Source: CAYPHY01 sp964410625
Lineage (GTDB): Bacteria; Chloroflexota; Anaerolineae; Promineifilales; Promineifilaceae
DNA: 64,000 nucleotides
Direction of reading: 5' to 3'
Assembly: GCA_964410625.1 (NCBI GenBank)
Contig: CAYPHY010000024.1
Span: forward strand, 7,539-71,538
Position 1 is the stretch's first letter. Every line of letters begins with the position of its first letter. The notes below the pieces were generated by a model that ran no database searches, was not told where the DNA came from, and saw only the letters and a list, made by a program, of their open reading frames with translations. The position numbers were made by a program, and so were the translations under genes. Shown here piece after piece: positions 8,691 to 16,328 of the stretch.

Positions 8691-9362
8691 CAGTGCAATA
8701 CTGGCCTCCATCACCTGGCGAACGGCCGTTTCGGCGGCGTTTGGGTCGCGGGCGACCGCTGCGGCGGCCAGGACGGTGTAGAATGCTTGTGAACCTTCCC
8801 TGGCAATGGCGGGCTGGAAATAGCGCATCGCCATATCGGGATAGAAGTCGCGGAAGCCGTTGAGGATCAGTGTATAGATTTGGTTGCCCGACCAGACGGT
8901 GAGGTGGTGCTGCAAACGCCAATCGTAGGCGGCGTAGGCGGCCGGGTCATCGTCGAGTTGCTTGCTCTCGGCCAAAATTGCCACCACATCATCGGGTCGT
9001 TGGGCAACGGCCGCGCGGGTATAAGCGGGGGCCAGTTGCAGCCGGATTTCCAGCAGATGGGGAACAAAGTCCTTGGGCAGTTGTTCGCTATGTTCGACCA
9101 ATGTCCGCAGCACATTAAGACCACCCTCTTGCCAATAATCATTGACAAGCGTCGGCCGTCCATGATTAACGGTCAGCCAGCCGTCCCGCGCCAGCCGTTG
9201 GATCGCCTCACGTAAGGTCGGCCGTGTCACGCCTAATTGGACGGCTAGGTCCCGTTCACCAGGGAGATTGGAGCCGGGAGGGAATGTTCCGTTCAAGATG
9301 GCGGTGACGAGGGCTTGTTCGACGTAGTGATGGGGTTTTGGGGGGGCGGTCCAGGTATTCAT
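8667..9362 (-). CDS. fadR: FadR-type GntR transcriptional regulator
   Basis: A 231-residue acyl-CoA-responsive regulator. The N-terminal winged helix reads FPPGSNLPGERDLAVQLGVT then RPTLREAIQRLARDGWLTVNHG, very close in pattern to the E. coli FadR DNA-binding domain, and VNDYWQEGGLNVLRTL matches the FadR linker rather than a generic FCD protein. The C-terminal ~150 residues are all-helical, as in FadR_C. E. coli FadR represses fatty-acid degradation and activates synthesis; the target here is unproven but may include the downstream AGPS-like/glpD genes. The final residues VGSG and the stop come from repeat DNA (GAGTGGGGAGTGGTTAG). Confidence 0.85.
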   Translation of the reverse strand: MNTWTAPPKPHHYVEQALVTAILNGTFPPGSNLPGERDLAVQLGVTRPTLREAIQRLARDGWLTVNHGRPTLVNDYWQEGGLNVLRTLVEHSEQLPKDFVPHLLEIRLQLAPAYTRAAVAQRPDDVVAILAESKQLDDDPAAYAAYDWRLQHHLTVWSGNQIYTLILNGFRDFYPDMAMRYFQPAIAREGSQAFYTVLAAAAVARDPNAAETAVRQVMEASIALWRRVGSG

Positions 9363-9409
9363 AGGATGGGCGGTTTTGGTTATTGGTGTATTGATTATTA
9401 GCTCTGTTT

Positions 9410-9490
9410 AACGCAGAGGCGCGGAGAGACAGAGGCGCAGAGGTTTGGTTTTCTCTACGTCTCTGCTGCTCTGCGTCTCTGCGTTTTTAA
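9410..9490. repeat. Type D facing repeat
   Basis: ACGCAGAGGCGCGGAGAG units face CTCTGCTGCTCTGCGTCTCTGCG units across a short loop, upstream of fadR. Near-copy of 6780-6860. Confidence 0.85.
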
Positions 9491-9839
9491 GGAGTTTGTT
9501 TACCCTAAATTTCAACATGTTAGAGATAAACAATCTGGTAAGTGGTCATACCAGTTGTGATTATTATGAAGGAACGGCCGCTAAATGTCAAGCATTTATA
9601 GCGCAGGTTGCCAACACACGAGCTTGCGGGTTGGCAACCCGCGCTACAATAGTGGAACGTTCACGCTTTCTTCACGCTAGATTTACAGCATTTTTATCGG
9701 TTCTCGGCCGCGGGGTGTTATCTTCTATAAAGCGTGTGGGAGCCACCGTGATGATGCCTGCTTGGTGGGGCAACCCGCCGGTAACTCACCTGCGTAAGGA
9801 ACAGCAAATTAACGCAAGATTACCCGAAACAGCATAACT
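9491..9839. other. Gene-free stretch with a type K inverted repeat
   Basis: No convincing gene. A type K element (GCGGGTTGGCAACCCGCGCTACAATAG) sits near 9626-9652. An open frame across 9445-9837 starts inside the type D repeat and has no recognisable domain. The stretch probably holds the promoter of the next gene. Confidence 0.5.
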
Positions 9840-11840
9840 ATGGCAAACAGTAATAGACGTTCATGGGGGAGCGGCCGTCCACAGCGCGACCCAACGCAAA
9901 GAAGCAAGCCCGTTTCGCCCTCTACCGGGTCACCGGATTCCGGACAGGCGGATGGGTTTGTCGAATCGGCCGATTTTTTACCTGATTGGCTGGCGGCCGA
10001 ACCAACCAGACCAGCCCGCGCCAATCCTAAGCTTCTGTCAACAGCAGAGCAACCGGAAACGTTGCCCATAGACGAAGAGGATGATCTCGCTGCTCAGTTG
10101 GCATTGCTTGACCAGTTGTATGAGAGCGAACCGGCGGCCGCCTTCGGCTCTTCCGCGGCCGTCTCCGTTTTTGACACGCCCCCGTTGCCTACCACGACTC
10201 AAACGCCTCAATCCAGCGACGAACCGCCTGTGACTGACGATGTACAGGGGGATGATCAGGGATTAAGCAGTGAGGTATTGGATGTCGGTGCGGTAGAGGA
10301 AAATGACATGCTGGCTGTTGTGCCGTTGGCGGCTGAACAGCAGAGCGAGCCTGCGGAGGAAGCGGCAGCCGAGATTGAACCGCTACTGGAACCCCAACCG
10401 CTGCCCGCGGCCGTGCCATCGCCAGTGACACGCGCTACCCTTGAAGTAGAACCCATGTCGACACCATTCGTGGCGGCGGATGCGCCGGAGCCAGTAGCCG
10501 CGCCGAGCAAGCCGTCTGCTGTGCCAGTCGTTTCAGCGGCGGTCAATCAAACGGCTACCCCTCGTCCCGTGGCCCAGCTAACGCCAGCGGTGGCGACGAG
10601 TGGCTATGCTACCCCCTCCCGCGCGACGTCGGTGGTCAGACAACCGGCGCGGAAGGCAGCCCAGGGTGTTGAACGCGGCCGTCCGCGCCGCCAACGCACG
10701 CGCAAGGTGTTGCTCGAAGGGGGCTTGCAGCGCGTGCCGGTACGTATTTTTGATCGCTTTGCCAAAGTGTCGCTGCTACTGGTGCTGCTCTTTGGGCTGC
10801 TGTCCTTCCTAATCTTACGATTTAATCCCTTTGCTTATTTTGCCGTCCAGTCGGCGACGGCGGCACGGCCGCAAACGGTGCGGCCGCCGGTGGATGCGCC
10901 GGGGCAGGGCAGCGAGTGGTGTCTGACCGGCGATTTTCTGGATAACCAGCGAGGGCATGTGCTGAGCGACAATGGATTGGTGGGGGATACCATCGCCGGG
11001 GACCGTGTCTTTTCCTTGCAGCAGACGATTGCCCAGCCCGGCACTTATTCCTGGCAGGTGGCGGCTTGTAACGACCCAGAGATAGTCTTTCCCCCGGAAC
11101 CGACCTGGGTGGTGACGACGCAGCCGAACGAGACGGTGCTATTTACCGTTGATGGCAGCCAGCGAGGGCTTGCCCACTTTGTTTCTGCCCCTTATGTGGT
11201 GGCGGCCGATGATTCGGCCGCTTCCTTCCGCGTGATCGGTGATTTCCAGGATTGGGACCGGCATGATCCAAACAGTATGCTGCAAAGAGTGGGTGCGGGC
11301 ATTTACCAGCATGTGCGGCGTCTGTCACAGGCAGACCAATATAACGCCTATGTGGTGGCGGCCGACCTGGGCGAAGAGGATGGGTTGACGGCGATTGATG
11401 GCTATGGCCGCACGACCGCGCCGATACCGCTCACTTTTCGCACGATGCGGCGTGGGGATACGGCCGTTTTCCTGCTCGATCTCAACAAAGGGCGGGCGAC
11501 GGTGCTATACAACATGAACCCCTTTCTGACGCAGATGGCTTATTACGGGGGGAATTGGTTGACCGGTTTGCTGGTGGGGGCGGTTGCGCTGCTGATCTTG
11601 CTTTGGCTTCTGCTGCGTTCCAGCCTGCTTTGGCGTCATCGCAGTTGGCTGGATTCCGGCTGTCCTCGTTGCCATGAGCATGAGCTGATGCGTGTGGAGC
11701 GGCAACTGGTTGATCGCCTATTACACTTGCTCGGCCTTCCCGCTTACCGCTATCAGTGCCGCCACTGTACCTGGCAAGGCTTGCGGCTGAGCATTGGTGG
11801 TCTGTCGGCTTCCCCCCGTTCGCGGCTGGCGCGTCGGTAG
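9840..11840 (+). CDS. Novel two-TM protein with X25/CBM48-like domains and C-terminal zinc ribbon
   Basis: No known full-length family recognised (666 residues). Residues 1-300 are low-complexity and rich in Pro, Ala, Glu and Thr, so probably disordered. A first TM segment lies near 310-331 (VSLLLVLLFGLLSFLILRF). Next come two beta-type modules, each starting with a GDF motif (CLTGDFLDNQRG near 360; FRVIGDFQDWDRHD near 463), resembling the X25/CBM48-like modules of pullulanases. A second TM near 570-595 leads to a cytoplasmic tail with CPRCHEHE and CRHC, a likely zinc ribbon. No clear Shine-Dalgarno precedes the ATG. Function unknown; an envelope sensor or anchor is a guess. Confidence 0.7.
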   Translation: MANSNRRSWGSGRPQRDPTQRSKPVSPSTGSPDSGQADGFVESADFLPDWLAAEPTRPARANPKLLSTAEQPETLPIDEEDDLAAQLALLDQLYESEPAAAFGSSAAVSVFDTPPLPTTTQTPQSSDEPPVTDDVQGDDQGLSSEVLDVGAVEENDMLAVVPLAAEQQSEPAEEAAAEIEPLLEPQPLPAAVPSPVTRATLEVEPMSTPFVAADAPEPVAAPSKPSAVPVVSAAVNQTATPRPVAQLTPAVATSGYATPSRATSVVRQPARKAAQGVERGRPRRQRTRKVLLEGGLQRVPVRIFDRFAKVSLLLVLLFGLLSFLILRFNPFAYFAVQSATAARPQTVRPPVDAPGQGSEWCLTGDFLDNQRGHVLSDNGLVGDTIAGDRVFSLQQTIAQPGTYSWQVAACNDPEIVFPPEPTWVVTTQPNETVLFTVDGSQRGLAHFVSAPYVVAADDSAASFRVIGDFQDWDRHDPNSMLQRVGAGIYQHVRRLSQADQYNAYVVAADLGEEDGLTAIDGYGRTTAPIPLTFRTMRRGDTAVFLLDLNKGRATVLYNMNPFLTQMAYYGGNWLTGLLVGAVALLILLWLLLRSSLLWRHRSWLDSGCPRCHEHELMRVERQLVDRLLHLLGLPAYRYQCRHCTWQGLRLSIGGLSASPRSRLARR

Positions 11841-11843
11841 GAA

Positions 11844-11962
11844 GAGATTGGGAGATTGGAGACTGGAGATTGGGTAGGAGTAGTCTATTGGTGTATTGGT
11901 GTATTAGTCTATTAGGCTAGACCAAAATACCAATAGACTAATACTAATACACCAGTACACTC
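11844..11962. repeat. Type C then type B facing repeats
   Basis: Type C units (GAGATTGGGAGATTGGAGACTGGAG) start right after the stop of the upstream gene. Then TATTGGTGTATTAGTCTATTAG units face complementary ACCAATAGACTAATACTAATACACC units. The element sits between convergent genes. Confidence 0.85.
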
Positions 11963-11970
11963 TTAACTGA

Positions 11971-12675
11971 TTACCGCTCACCAGCTAAATAAATCCGCTT
12001 CCGGTGGATGATCGTGTCCAACGGGTCGAAGTCGAGGGTGCGGAGTACCTCGTCGGGGCGACCAGTTTGGGTTGGGTTTTGGATAAGGTGCATTTGCAAG
12101 CGAGGCTCTCCTTCTGCTTCAGTCACTTCGAGGGAGAGGATTAACGGCCGTAAATCATACTCGCGCTTTTTCCCCTTTTTGCCTCCCTGCCGTTCACGTA
12201 TTAGGGTATCGGCGGCCAATAGGGCAGCCACTTTTTGCACTAATTCGGTCTGATCCACCGGATCGAGAAAGGTCACTTCATAGACGGAAGAGGAAACGGC
12301 CTGTTGCAGGGATGGCTCGGAGAGGGGGACTTCGGCCGCATGGTGGATGGCGATGCCGGGGGCGATGGCGGCGGCCAGTTGTTGGCGCACCTGTTCCGGC
12401 TCCATTGCTTCCGTCAGCCAGATGTCGGCCAGTTCCGCTGCGCTGGTATAGCCGAGGGGGAGGGCGGCCGCCAGCGAGAGGCGCGGCCGGCGGTTGAAGC
12501 CCTGCGAATAGGCGACGGGGATACCGGCGCGGTTGAGCGAACGTTCCAACGTTCGCGCCAGATCGAGATGGCCGATGAAGCGAGTGTTGCCACGCTTGCT
12601 GAAGGTCAGGCGCAGCCGTTGAACGGCCGTGATTTGTTGGGTGGTTTCGGTCAGTTCTTTTTCCTTTTCTTCCAT
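11971..12675 (-). CDS. TIGR03936 / DUF2344 family protein
   Basis: A 234-residue protein of the family that normally accompanies, or is fused to, a radical SAM protein (TIGR03960). Diagnostic motifs are RLRLTFSKRGNTRFIGHLDL near residue 20 and AGIPVAYSQGFNRRPRLSLAAALPLG near residue 52. The conserved neighbourhood in other bacteria is radical SAM, DUF2344, RNase E/G, rplU, rpmA. Here rplU and rpmA are 3 kb away, but the radical SAM gene and RNase E/G are absent from the window. Biochemical function is not established. Confidence 0.85.
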   Translation of the reverse strand: MEEKEKELTETTQQITAVQRLRLTFSKRGNTRFIGHLDLARTLERSLNRAGIPVAYSQGFNRRPRLSLAAALPLGYTSAAELADIWLTEAMEPEQVRQQLAAAIAPGIAIHHAAEVPLSEPSLQQAVSSSVYEVTFLDPVDQTELVQKVAALLAADTLIRERQGGKKGKKREYDLRPLILSLEVTEAEGEPRLQMHLIQNPTQTGRPDEVLRTLDFDPLDTIIHRKRIYLAGER

Positions 12676-12798
12676 TCTGCTCTTTAGCGGTTTTCCGGTA
12701 TGCTTAGATTATAGCCTATGACTCAATTTCTGCAGTTTTACCGCAGTTTTTGCGAAAACATAGGGTACAATTGGCGGCCTATCAAGATGAGGGGTGCG

Positions 12799-14349
12799 AT
12801 GCGGCTGTATTGGCTAATTGTTGGATTATGCGGGATGGTAGCCTTGCTGTTGAGCGGGTGTGAACGGCCGGACCCGGAGATTCCTCCTGAGTTGGCGACG
12901 ATGGTGGGGACGGCCGACGCCGCGTTGCCTCCCACGCTGCCGGACGATGCAGAGACGCCGGTCATTGTCCAACTGGGAACGCCGGTTGCTGCTTATGCCG
13001 GAACACCGACGCCTGATCCACCTTTTGCTGGAAGCGGGGCGGCCGTCAATGCTGAGGGGATGACCACCCACACAGTCAACGCCGGAGAGACATTGGGCGT
13101 GATCGCCCAGCTTTATGGCAGTACGGTTGAAGAGTTACAAACGATCAACAATTTGAGCAACGCCGATTTTCTGCAAGTCGGACAGGTGTTGCAAGTTCCG
13201 GGCGGGCAGGAGGGGAGTGCAGAAACGGCCAGCGACTTGAAGATCATCCCTGATAGTGAACTGGTTTATGGCCCATCGGCGCGGGGGTTTGATGTTCGCG
13301 CCTTGCTGACCGCGCTCAACAGCCATTTGTTGCGTCATGAGGAGGAGGTGGAGGGGCGGCTGTTGGCCGGACCGGAGATTGTACAGTTGGTGGCCGACCG
13401 CACCAGCATCAACCCGCGCCTGTTATTGGCGGTGATTGAGCATCGCACCGGTTGGGTGACGCAGCAACAGGGGGCAACGCTGGAGTTTCCGCTGGGGCAT
13501 CGCACGGCCGGGACATTTGGCCTCTATCACCAGTTGATGTGGGCGGCCAACCAGCTCAATTGGGGGTATTACGGCCGCGCCGAAGGGGGCTTAAACGCTT
13601 TTACCGTCGGCGGCCGAACCTTGCGCTTTGCGCCGACGATCAACCACGGGACGGCCGGGGTGCAATTGTGGCTGGCAACCCATGACGACGCCAGCTATGA
13701 GGGTTGGCTGCAAGAGGTGGGGCCGGAGGGGTTTGCCGCTACCTACCGGCGGCTCTTTGGCAGCCCCTTTGCCTATACGGTTGAACCGATCTACCCGGCC
13801 GATTTGCAAGCCCCGGCGTTGTTGTTGCCCTGGACGGTGGGGGAGACATGGTATTTGACCAGCGGGCCGCATGGTGGTTGGAACACCGGTTCGGCCTGGG
13901 CGGCGCTGGATTTTGCCCCTCCGGCCGACCAGTTGGGCTGTGTCCCATCAGACTATTGGGTGACGGCAATGGCGGATGGCACGGTGGTACGCAGCGACTT
14001 TGGGGCGGTGGTGGTGGATATGGATGGCGATGGCTATGCGGGAACGGGCTGGGCGATCACCTATATGCATCTGGAAAGCCGCGACCGCATTCCGGTGGGA
14101 ACGGCCGTTCGCGCGGGCGACCGGCTGGGGCATCCTTCTTGCGAGGGTGGCTTTTCCAACGGAACCCACACCCACATCGCGCGGACGTATAATGGCCGTT
14201 GGGTGTCGGCCGATGGGGCGTTGCCCTTTAATATGAGCGGCTGGGTGTCGCAGGGCCTCGGCCGCGAGTATGATGGGCTGCTGGTACGGAATGGCGAAAG
14301 CAAGGAGGCCTGCGTCTGTCGTGACGCGATAAATGCGATTTCGCATTAA
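12799..14349 (+). CDS. LysM lipoprotein with M23-like peptidase domain
   Basis: Predicted cell-envelope lipoprotein of about 516 residues. Start taken at the ATG at 12799, behind GAGGGG. The signal peptide MRLYWLIVGLCGMVALLLSG ends in a lipobox followed by Cys. A LysM domain (THTVNAGETLGVIAQLYGST) follows a Pro/Thr-rich linker. The central ~250 residues are unclassified. The C-terminal ~150 residues resemble the M23 LytM fold: the YMHLESRD histidine and the HTH motif (NGTHTHIAR) are present. The usual first ligand motif HxGxD reads WAALDF, so the first zinc histidine seems lost, and hydrolytic activity is uncertain. Confidence 0.8.
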   Translation: MRLYWLIVGLCGMVALLLSGCERPDPEIPPELATMVGTADAALPPTLPDDAETPVIVQLGTPVAAYAGTPTPDPPFAGSGAAVNAEGMTTHTVNAGETLGVIAQLYGSTVEELQTINNLSNADFLQVGQVLQVPGGQEGSAETASDLKIIPDSELVYGPSARGFDVRALLTALNSHLLRHEEEVEGRLLAGPEIVQLVADRTSINPRLLLAVIEHRTGWVTQQQGATLEFPLGHRTAGTFGLYHQLMWAANQLNWGYYGRAEGGLNAFTVGGRTLRFAPTINHGTAGVQLWLATHDDASYEGWLQEVGPEGFAATYRRLFGSPFAYTVEPIYPADLQAPALLLPWTVGETWYLTSGPHGGWNTGSAWAALDFAPPADQLGCVPSDYWVTAMADGTVVRSDFGAVVVDMDGDGYAGTGWAITYMHLESRDRIPVGTAVRAGDRLGHPSCEGGFSNGTHTHIARTYNGRWVSADGALPFNMSGWVSQGLGREYDGLLVRNGESKEACVCRDAINAISH

Positions 14350-14369
14350 CGGCCGCGTGGTTTAGGCCA

Positions 14370-14726
14370 TCATTTGTTTGATGAACGGCTTACCATCGGC
14401 CCCAACGGTCGGCCGCCAATCAGATGCAGATGCACATGAAAGACTTCTTGCCCGCCATGTTCGTTGCAGTTGATGATCAGCCGGTAGCCGCTTTCGGCAA
14501 TGCCTTCTTCGGCGGCTAGTTTGGCGGCCGTTAGCAGCAATCTTCCGGCGACCTGTTCATCTTCGGCCGTCAGGTCGTTGACGGTGGGGATTTCCTTGTT
14601 GGGGATGATCAAAATGTGGGTTGGCGCGGCCGGGTTGATGTCACGAAAGGCCGTCACCAGATCGTCCTGGTAGACAATATCGGCCGGTATCTCGCCTTGA
14701 ATGATTTTGCTGAAGATGGTGGTCAT
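14370..14726 (-). CDS. HIT family protein (histidine triad nucleotide-binding)
   Basis: A 118-residue nucleotide hydrolase/transferase of the HINT branch. The motif EVFHVHLHLIGGRPLG near residue 97 contains the H-x-H-x-H triad, and the N-terminus (TIFSKIIQGEIPADIVYQDD) matches HINT proteins, which hydrolyse adenosine phosphoramidates. Start set at the ATG at 14726 (MTTIFSK) with GGAG 14 bases upstream; the frame extends further but adds unrelated residues over type J repeat DNA. Confidence 0.92.
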   Translation of the reverse strand: MTTIFSKIIQGEIPADIVYQDDLVTAFRDINPAAPTHILIIPNKEIPTVNDLTAEDEQVAGRLLLTAAKLAAEEGIAESGYRLIINCNEHGGQEVFHVHLHLIGGRPLGPMVSRSSNK

Positions 14727-14769
14727 AGTTGTGGTTTCTCCGTTCTGGGTCCAGTGAATGATCTCTTTA

Positions 14770-14862
14770 AGCCATTGTAACGCGATTTGGGAAAATCGCG
14801 CCACCGTAGCCGTAGCACGGGTTGCTAACCCGTAGCTTCCGGTTTAGGCAAACCGGGCTACA
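14770..14862. repeat. Type J and type K short inverted repeats
   Basis: GCGATTTGGGAAAATCGC at about 14782-14799 (type J), then CGGGTTGCTAACCCGTAGC and GGTTTAGGCAAACCGGGCTAC (type K-like) to 14862. These lie upstream of both the HIT gene and the rplU promoter. Confidence 0.7.
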
Positions 14863-14866
14863 TTTT

Positions 14867-14895
14867 TTGACAATTCTCCCCAGATCGCCTATAAT
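14867..14895 (+). promoter_or_regulatory. Consensus sigma-70 promoter of rplU
   Basis: TTGACA at 14867-14872, exactly 17 bases, then TATAAT at 14890-14895. Both boxes are full consensus. Transcription should start near 14902, about 97 bases before the rplU start codon. Confidence 0.85.
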
Positions 14896-14956
14896 TTTTA
14901 TTCGTGCTGCACGGGTTGACCAACCACGGCTCGTGTGGCTTACTTTTATTATCCAA

Positions 14957-14986
14957 AACCGGCATCCCGAGATGCCGGTTCTTTTT
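14957..14986 (+). terminator. Attenuator-like hairpin in the rplU leader
   Basis: A perfect 10-bp stem (14957-14966 with 14971-14980), a CCGA loop, then CTTTTT, immediately before the GGGAGG ribosome-binding site. It has the form of an intrinsic terminator but lies inside the leader, 12 bases from the GTG start, so it is likely an attenuator or an L21-binding leader structure. Confidence 0.75.
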
Positions 14987-14998
14987 GGGAGGCTAATT

Positions 14999-15316
14999 GT
15001 GTACGTAATTGTGGAAAGTGGTGGCCGGCAATACCGCGCCGAAGAGGGTCACTCCTTCTCAGTCGAGAAGCTGCCCTATGAAGTCGGTGACCAAATTGAA
15101 TTGACAGATGTTTTGCTGGTGGCGAATGGGGATGAAGTCCAGGTCGGCCAGCCCCTGATTTCGGGAGCATCGGTTAAGGCAACGGTCGTCGAGCAATATC
15201 GGGGTAAGAAGATTTTCGTTTGGAAATATAAGCCGAAGAATCGCTATCGGCGGCGGCGCGGACACCGGCAGGATTATACGCGACTGCGTATTGACGAAAT
15301 CGTTTTGGGAGGATGA
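14999..15316 (+). CDS. rplU: 50S ribosomal protein L21
   Basis: Large-subunit ribosomal protein of 105 residues. YVIVESGGRQYRAEEG at the start and the basic C-terminal block KPKNRYRRRRGHRQDYTRLRI are the L21 signature. The start is a GTG at 14999 with GGGAGG seven bases upstream; the longer open frame to the left crosses the promoter and is not coding. The stop TGA lies in the first unit of a type A repeat (GGATGAAGG). rpmA follows after 79 bases, the usual order. Confidence 0.95.
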   Translation: MYVIVESGGRQYRAEEGHSFSVEKLPYEVGDQIELTDVLLVANGDEVQVGQPLISGASVKATVVEQYRGKKIFVWKYKPKNRYRRRRGHRQDYTRLRIDEIVLGG

Positions 15317-15377
15317 AGGCTGAGGGATGAGGGATGAATAAATAGATTCATCCTTCAGCCTTCATCCCTCATCCTTT
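15313..15377. repeat. Type A facing repeat between rplU and rpmA
   Basis: GGATGAAGGCTGAGGGATGAGGG faces CATCCTTCAGCCTTCATCCCTCATCC across a short A/T loop. It starts on the rplU stop codon and lies inside an otherwise tight ribosomal operon. Confidence 0.85.
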
Positions 15378-15395
15378 GGATAGGAGAGTATAACA

Positions 15396-15656
15396 ATGGC
15401 ACACAAGAAAGGTAGTGGGTCTTCGAGAAACGGCCGCGATAGCAACTCCAAACGCCTCGGCGTGAAGCGTTATGGCGGCGAACACGTAATCACCGGCAAC
15501 ATCATCGTCCGTCAGCGCGGAACGAAGATCAAGCCAGGTGCAAATGTGGGCGTGGGTAAGGATTATACCATTTACGCGCTGACCGATGGGCAGGTGACGT
15601 TTGAGACGAAACTCGGCCGCAAGGTGGTCAGCGTTTATCCGGCGGAACAGGCGTAA
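15396..15656 (+). CDS. rpmA: 50S ribosomal protein L27
   Basis: An 86-residue ribosomal protein near the peptidyl-transferase centre. MAHKKGSGSSRNGRDSNSKR is the typical N-terminus, and LGVKRYGGEHVITGNIIVRQRG follows. Start ATG with GGAGAG upstream. Co-directional with rplU and the L31 fusion gene. Confidence 0.97.
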   Translation: MAHKKGSGSSRNGRDSNSKRLGVKRYGGEHVITGNIIVRQRGTKIKPGANVGVGKDYTIYALTDGQVTFETKLGRKVVSVYPAEQA

Positions 15657-15685
15657 GCCATTGGTTTTGGGGCAGGTAAATCGTT

Positions 15686-16132
15686 ATGAAGAAAGATATT
15701 CATCCTACATGGTACCCTGACGCCAAAGTCATCGTTGATGGCGAGGTGGTGATGACGGTTGGTTCCACCAAGCCGGAGATTAGCGTCGAAGTATGGTCGG
15801 GAACCCATCCCTTTTATACTGGAACACAACGTCTGTTAGACATTGAAGGACAGGTTGATCGCTTCTATCGTCGCTTGCAAAAGCGGAATGAAATCCAATC
15901 TTCAATGGAAGTTGAGGAAGCGAAGCGGTCGCCGGAGAACCTTTCGGTGGATAATATGTCGCTCGGCACGCGGGCGACGAATGCGTTGGTGGAAGCCAAT
16001 GTGACGACGGTGGGCGATGTGTTGGCACTGTTGGAGCAGGGCGAGGACGCGCTGTTGGCGTTGCCGGGCATTGGTCAGAAGGCGTTGATTGATATCAAGC
16101 GTTTCCTGCGCGCGGAGGGTATGATCTCCTAA
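15686..16132 (+). CDS. rpmE: L31-like ribosomal protein fused to an RpoA C-terminal-type domain
   Basis: Residues 1-65 match ribosomal protein L31: MKKDIHPTWYPDAKV at the start and THPFYTGTQRLLDIEGQVDRFYRRL at the end. The four zinc cysteines of the C+ form are all missing (the usual CSKCHPFYTG is WSGTHPFYTG). Residues ~80-148 form a second domain (LSVDNMSLGTRATNALVEAN, then LLALPGIGQKALIDIKRFL) with the helix-hairpin-helix pattern of the RNA polymerase alpha C-terminal domain. The reading frame is continuous with no internal start of note. Whether the tail touches DNA, the ribosome or polymerase is unknown. A strong terminator follows. Confidence 0.85.
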   Translation: MKKDIHPTWYPDAKVIVDGEVVMTVGSTKPEISVEVWSGTHPFYTGTQRLLDIEGQVDRFYRRLQKRNEIQSSMEVEEAKRSPENLSVDNMSLGTRATNALVEANVTTVGDVLALLEQGEDALLALPGIGQKALIDIKRFLRAEGMIS

Positions 16133-16170
16133 GATCAGGTTCTTCGTTTGTGGAACGCTGCGCTATAATG

Positions 16171-16206
16171 GGGCAGGCGCGATTTACGTCGTGCCTGCCC
16201 TTTTTT
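16171..16206 (+). terminator. Intrinsic terminator after the L31 fusion gene
   Basis: GGGCAGGC at 16171-16178 pairs with GCCTGCCC at 16193-16200, followed by six T residues. It closes the rplU-rpmA-L31 operon. Confidence 0.9.
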
Positions 16207-16210
16207 GATT

Positions 16211-16312
16211 AGTGGGTCTCACGCAAAGACGCAAAGTTCGCTAAGGCTTGTCCTGAACGGATGTGTGTGAAGGAACTACTTTGCGTCTTAGCGTGCTTTG
16301 CGTGAGCTGTCG
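16211..16312. repeat. Type I facing repeat
   Basis: ACGCAAAGACGCAAAGTTCGCTAAGG faces CTTTGCGTCTTAGCGTGCTTTGCGTGAG, with the TTGTCCTGAAC segment in the loop. Related copies at 42415-42500 and near 54932. Confidence 0.8.
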
Positions 16313-16328
16313 TTGAGGAGATGGGTAG

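Noticed and set aside
9445..9837. 130-residue open frame upstream of the two-TM protein
   Set aside because: Starts inside a type D repeat, no ribosome-binding site, no domain, mixed composition.
14822..14998. Upstream extension of the rplU frame
   Set aside because: Would translate through a full-consensus promoter and the hairpin; L21 family starts at the GTG at 14999.
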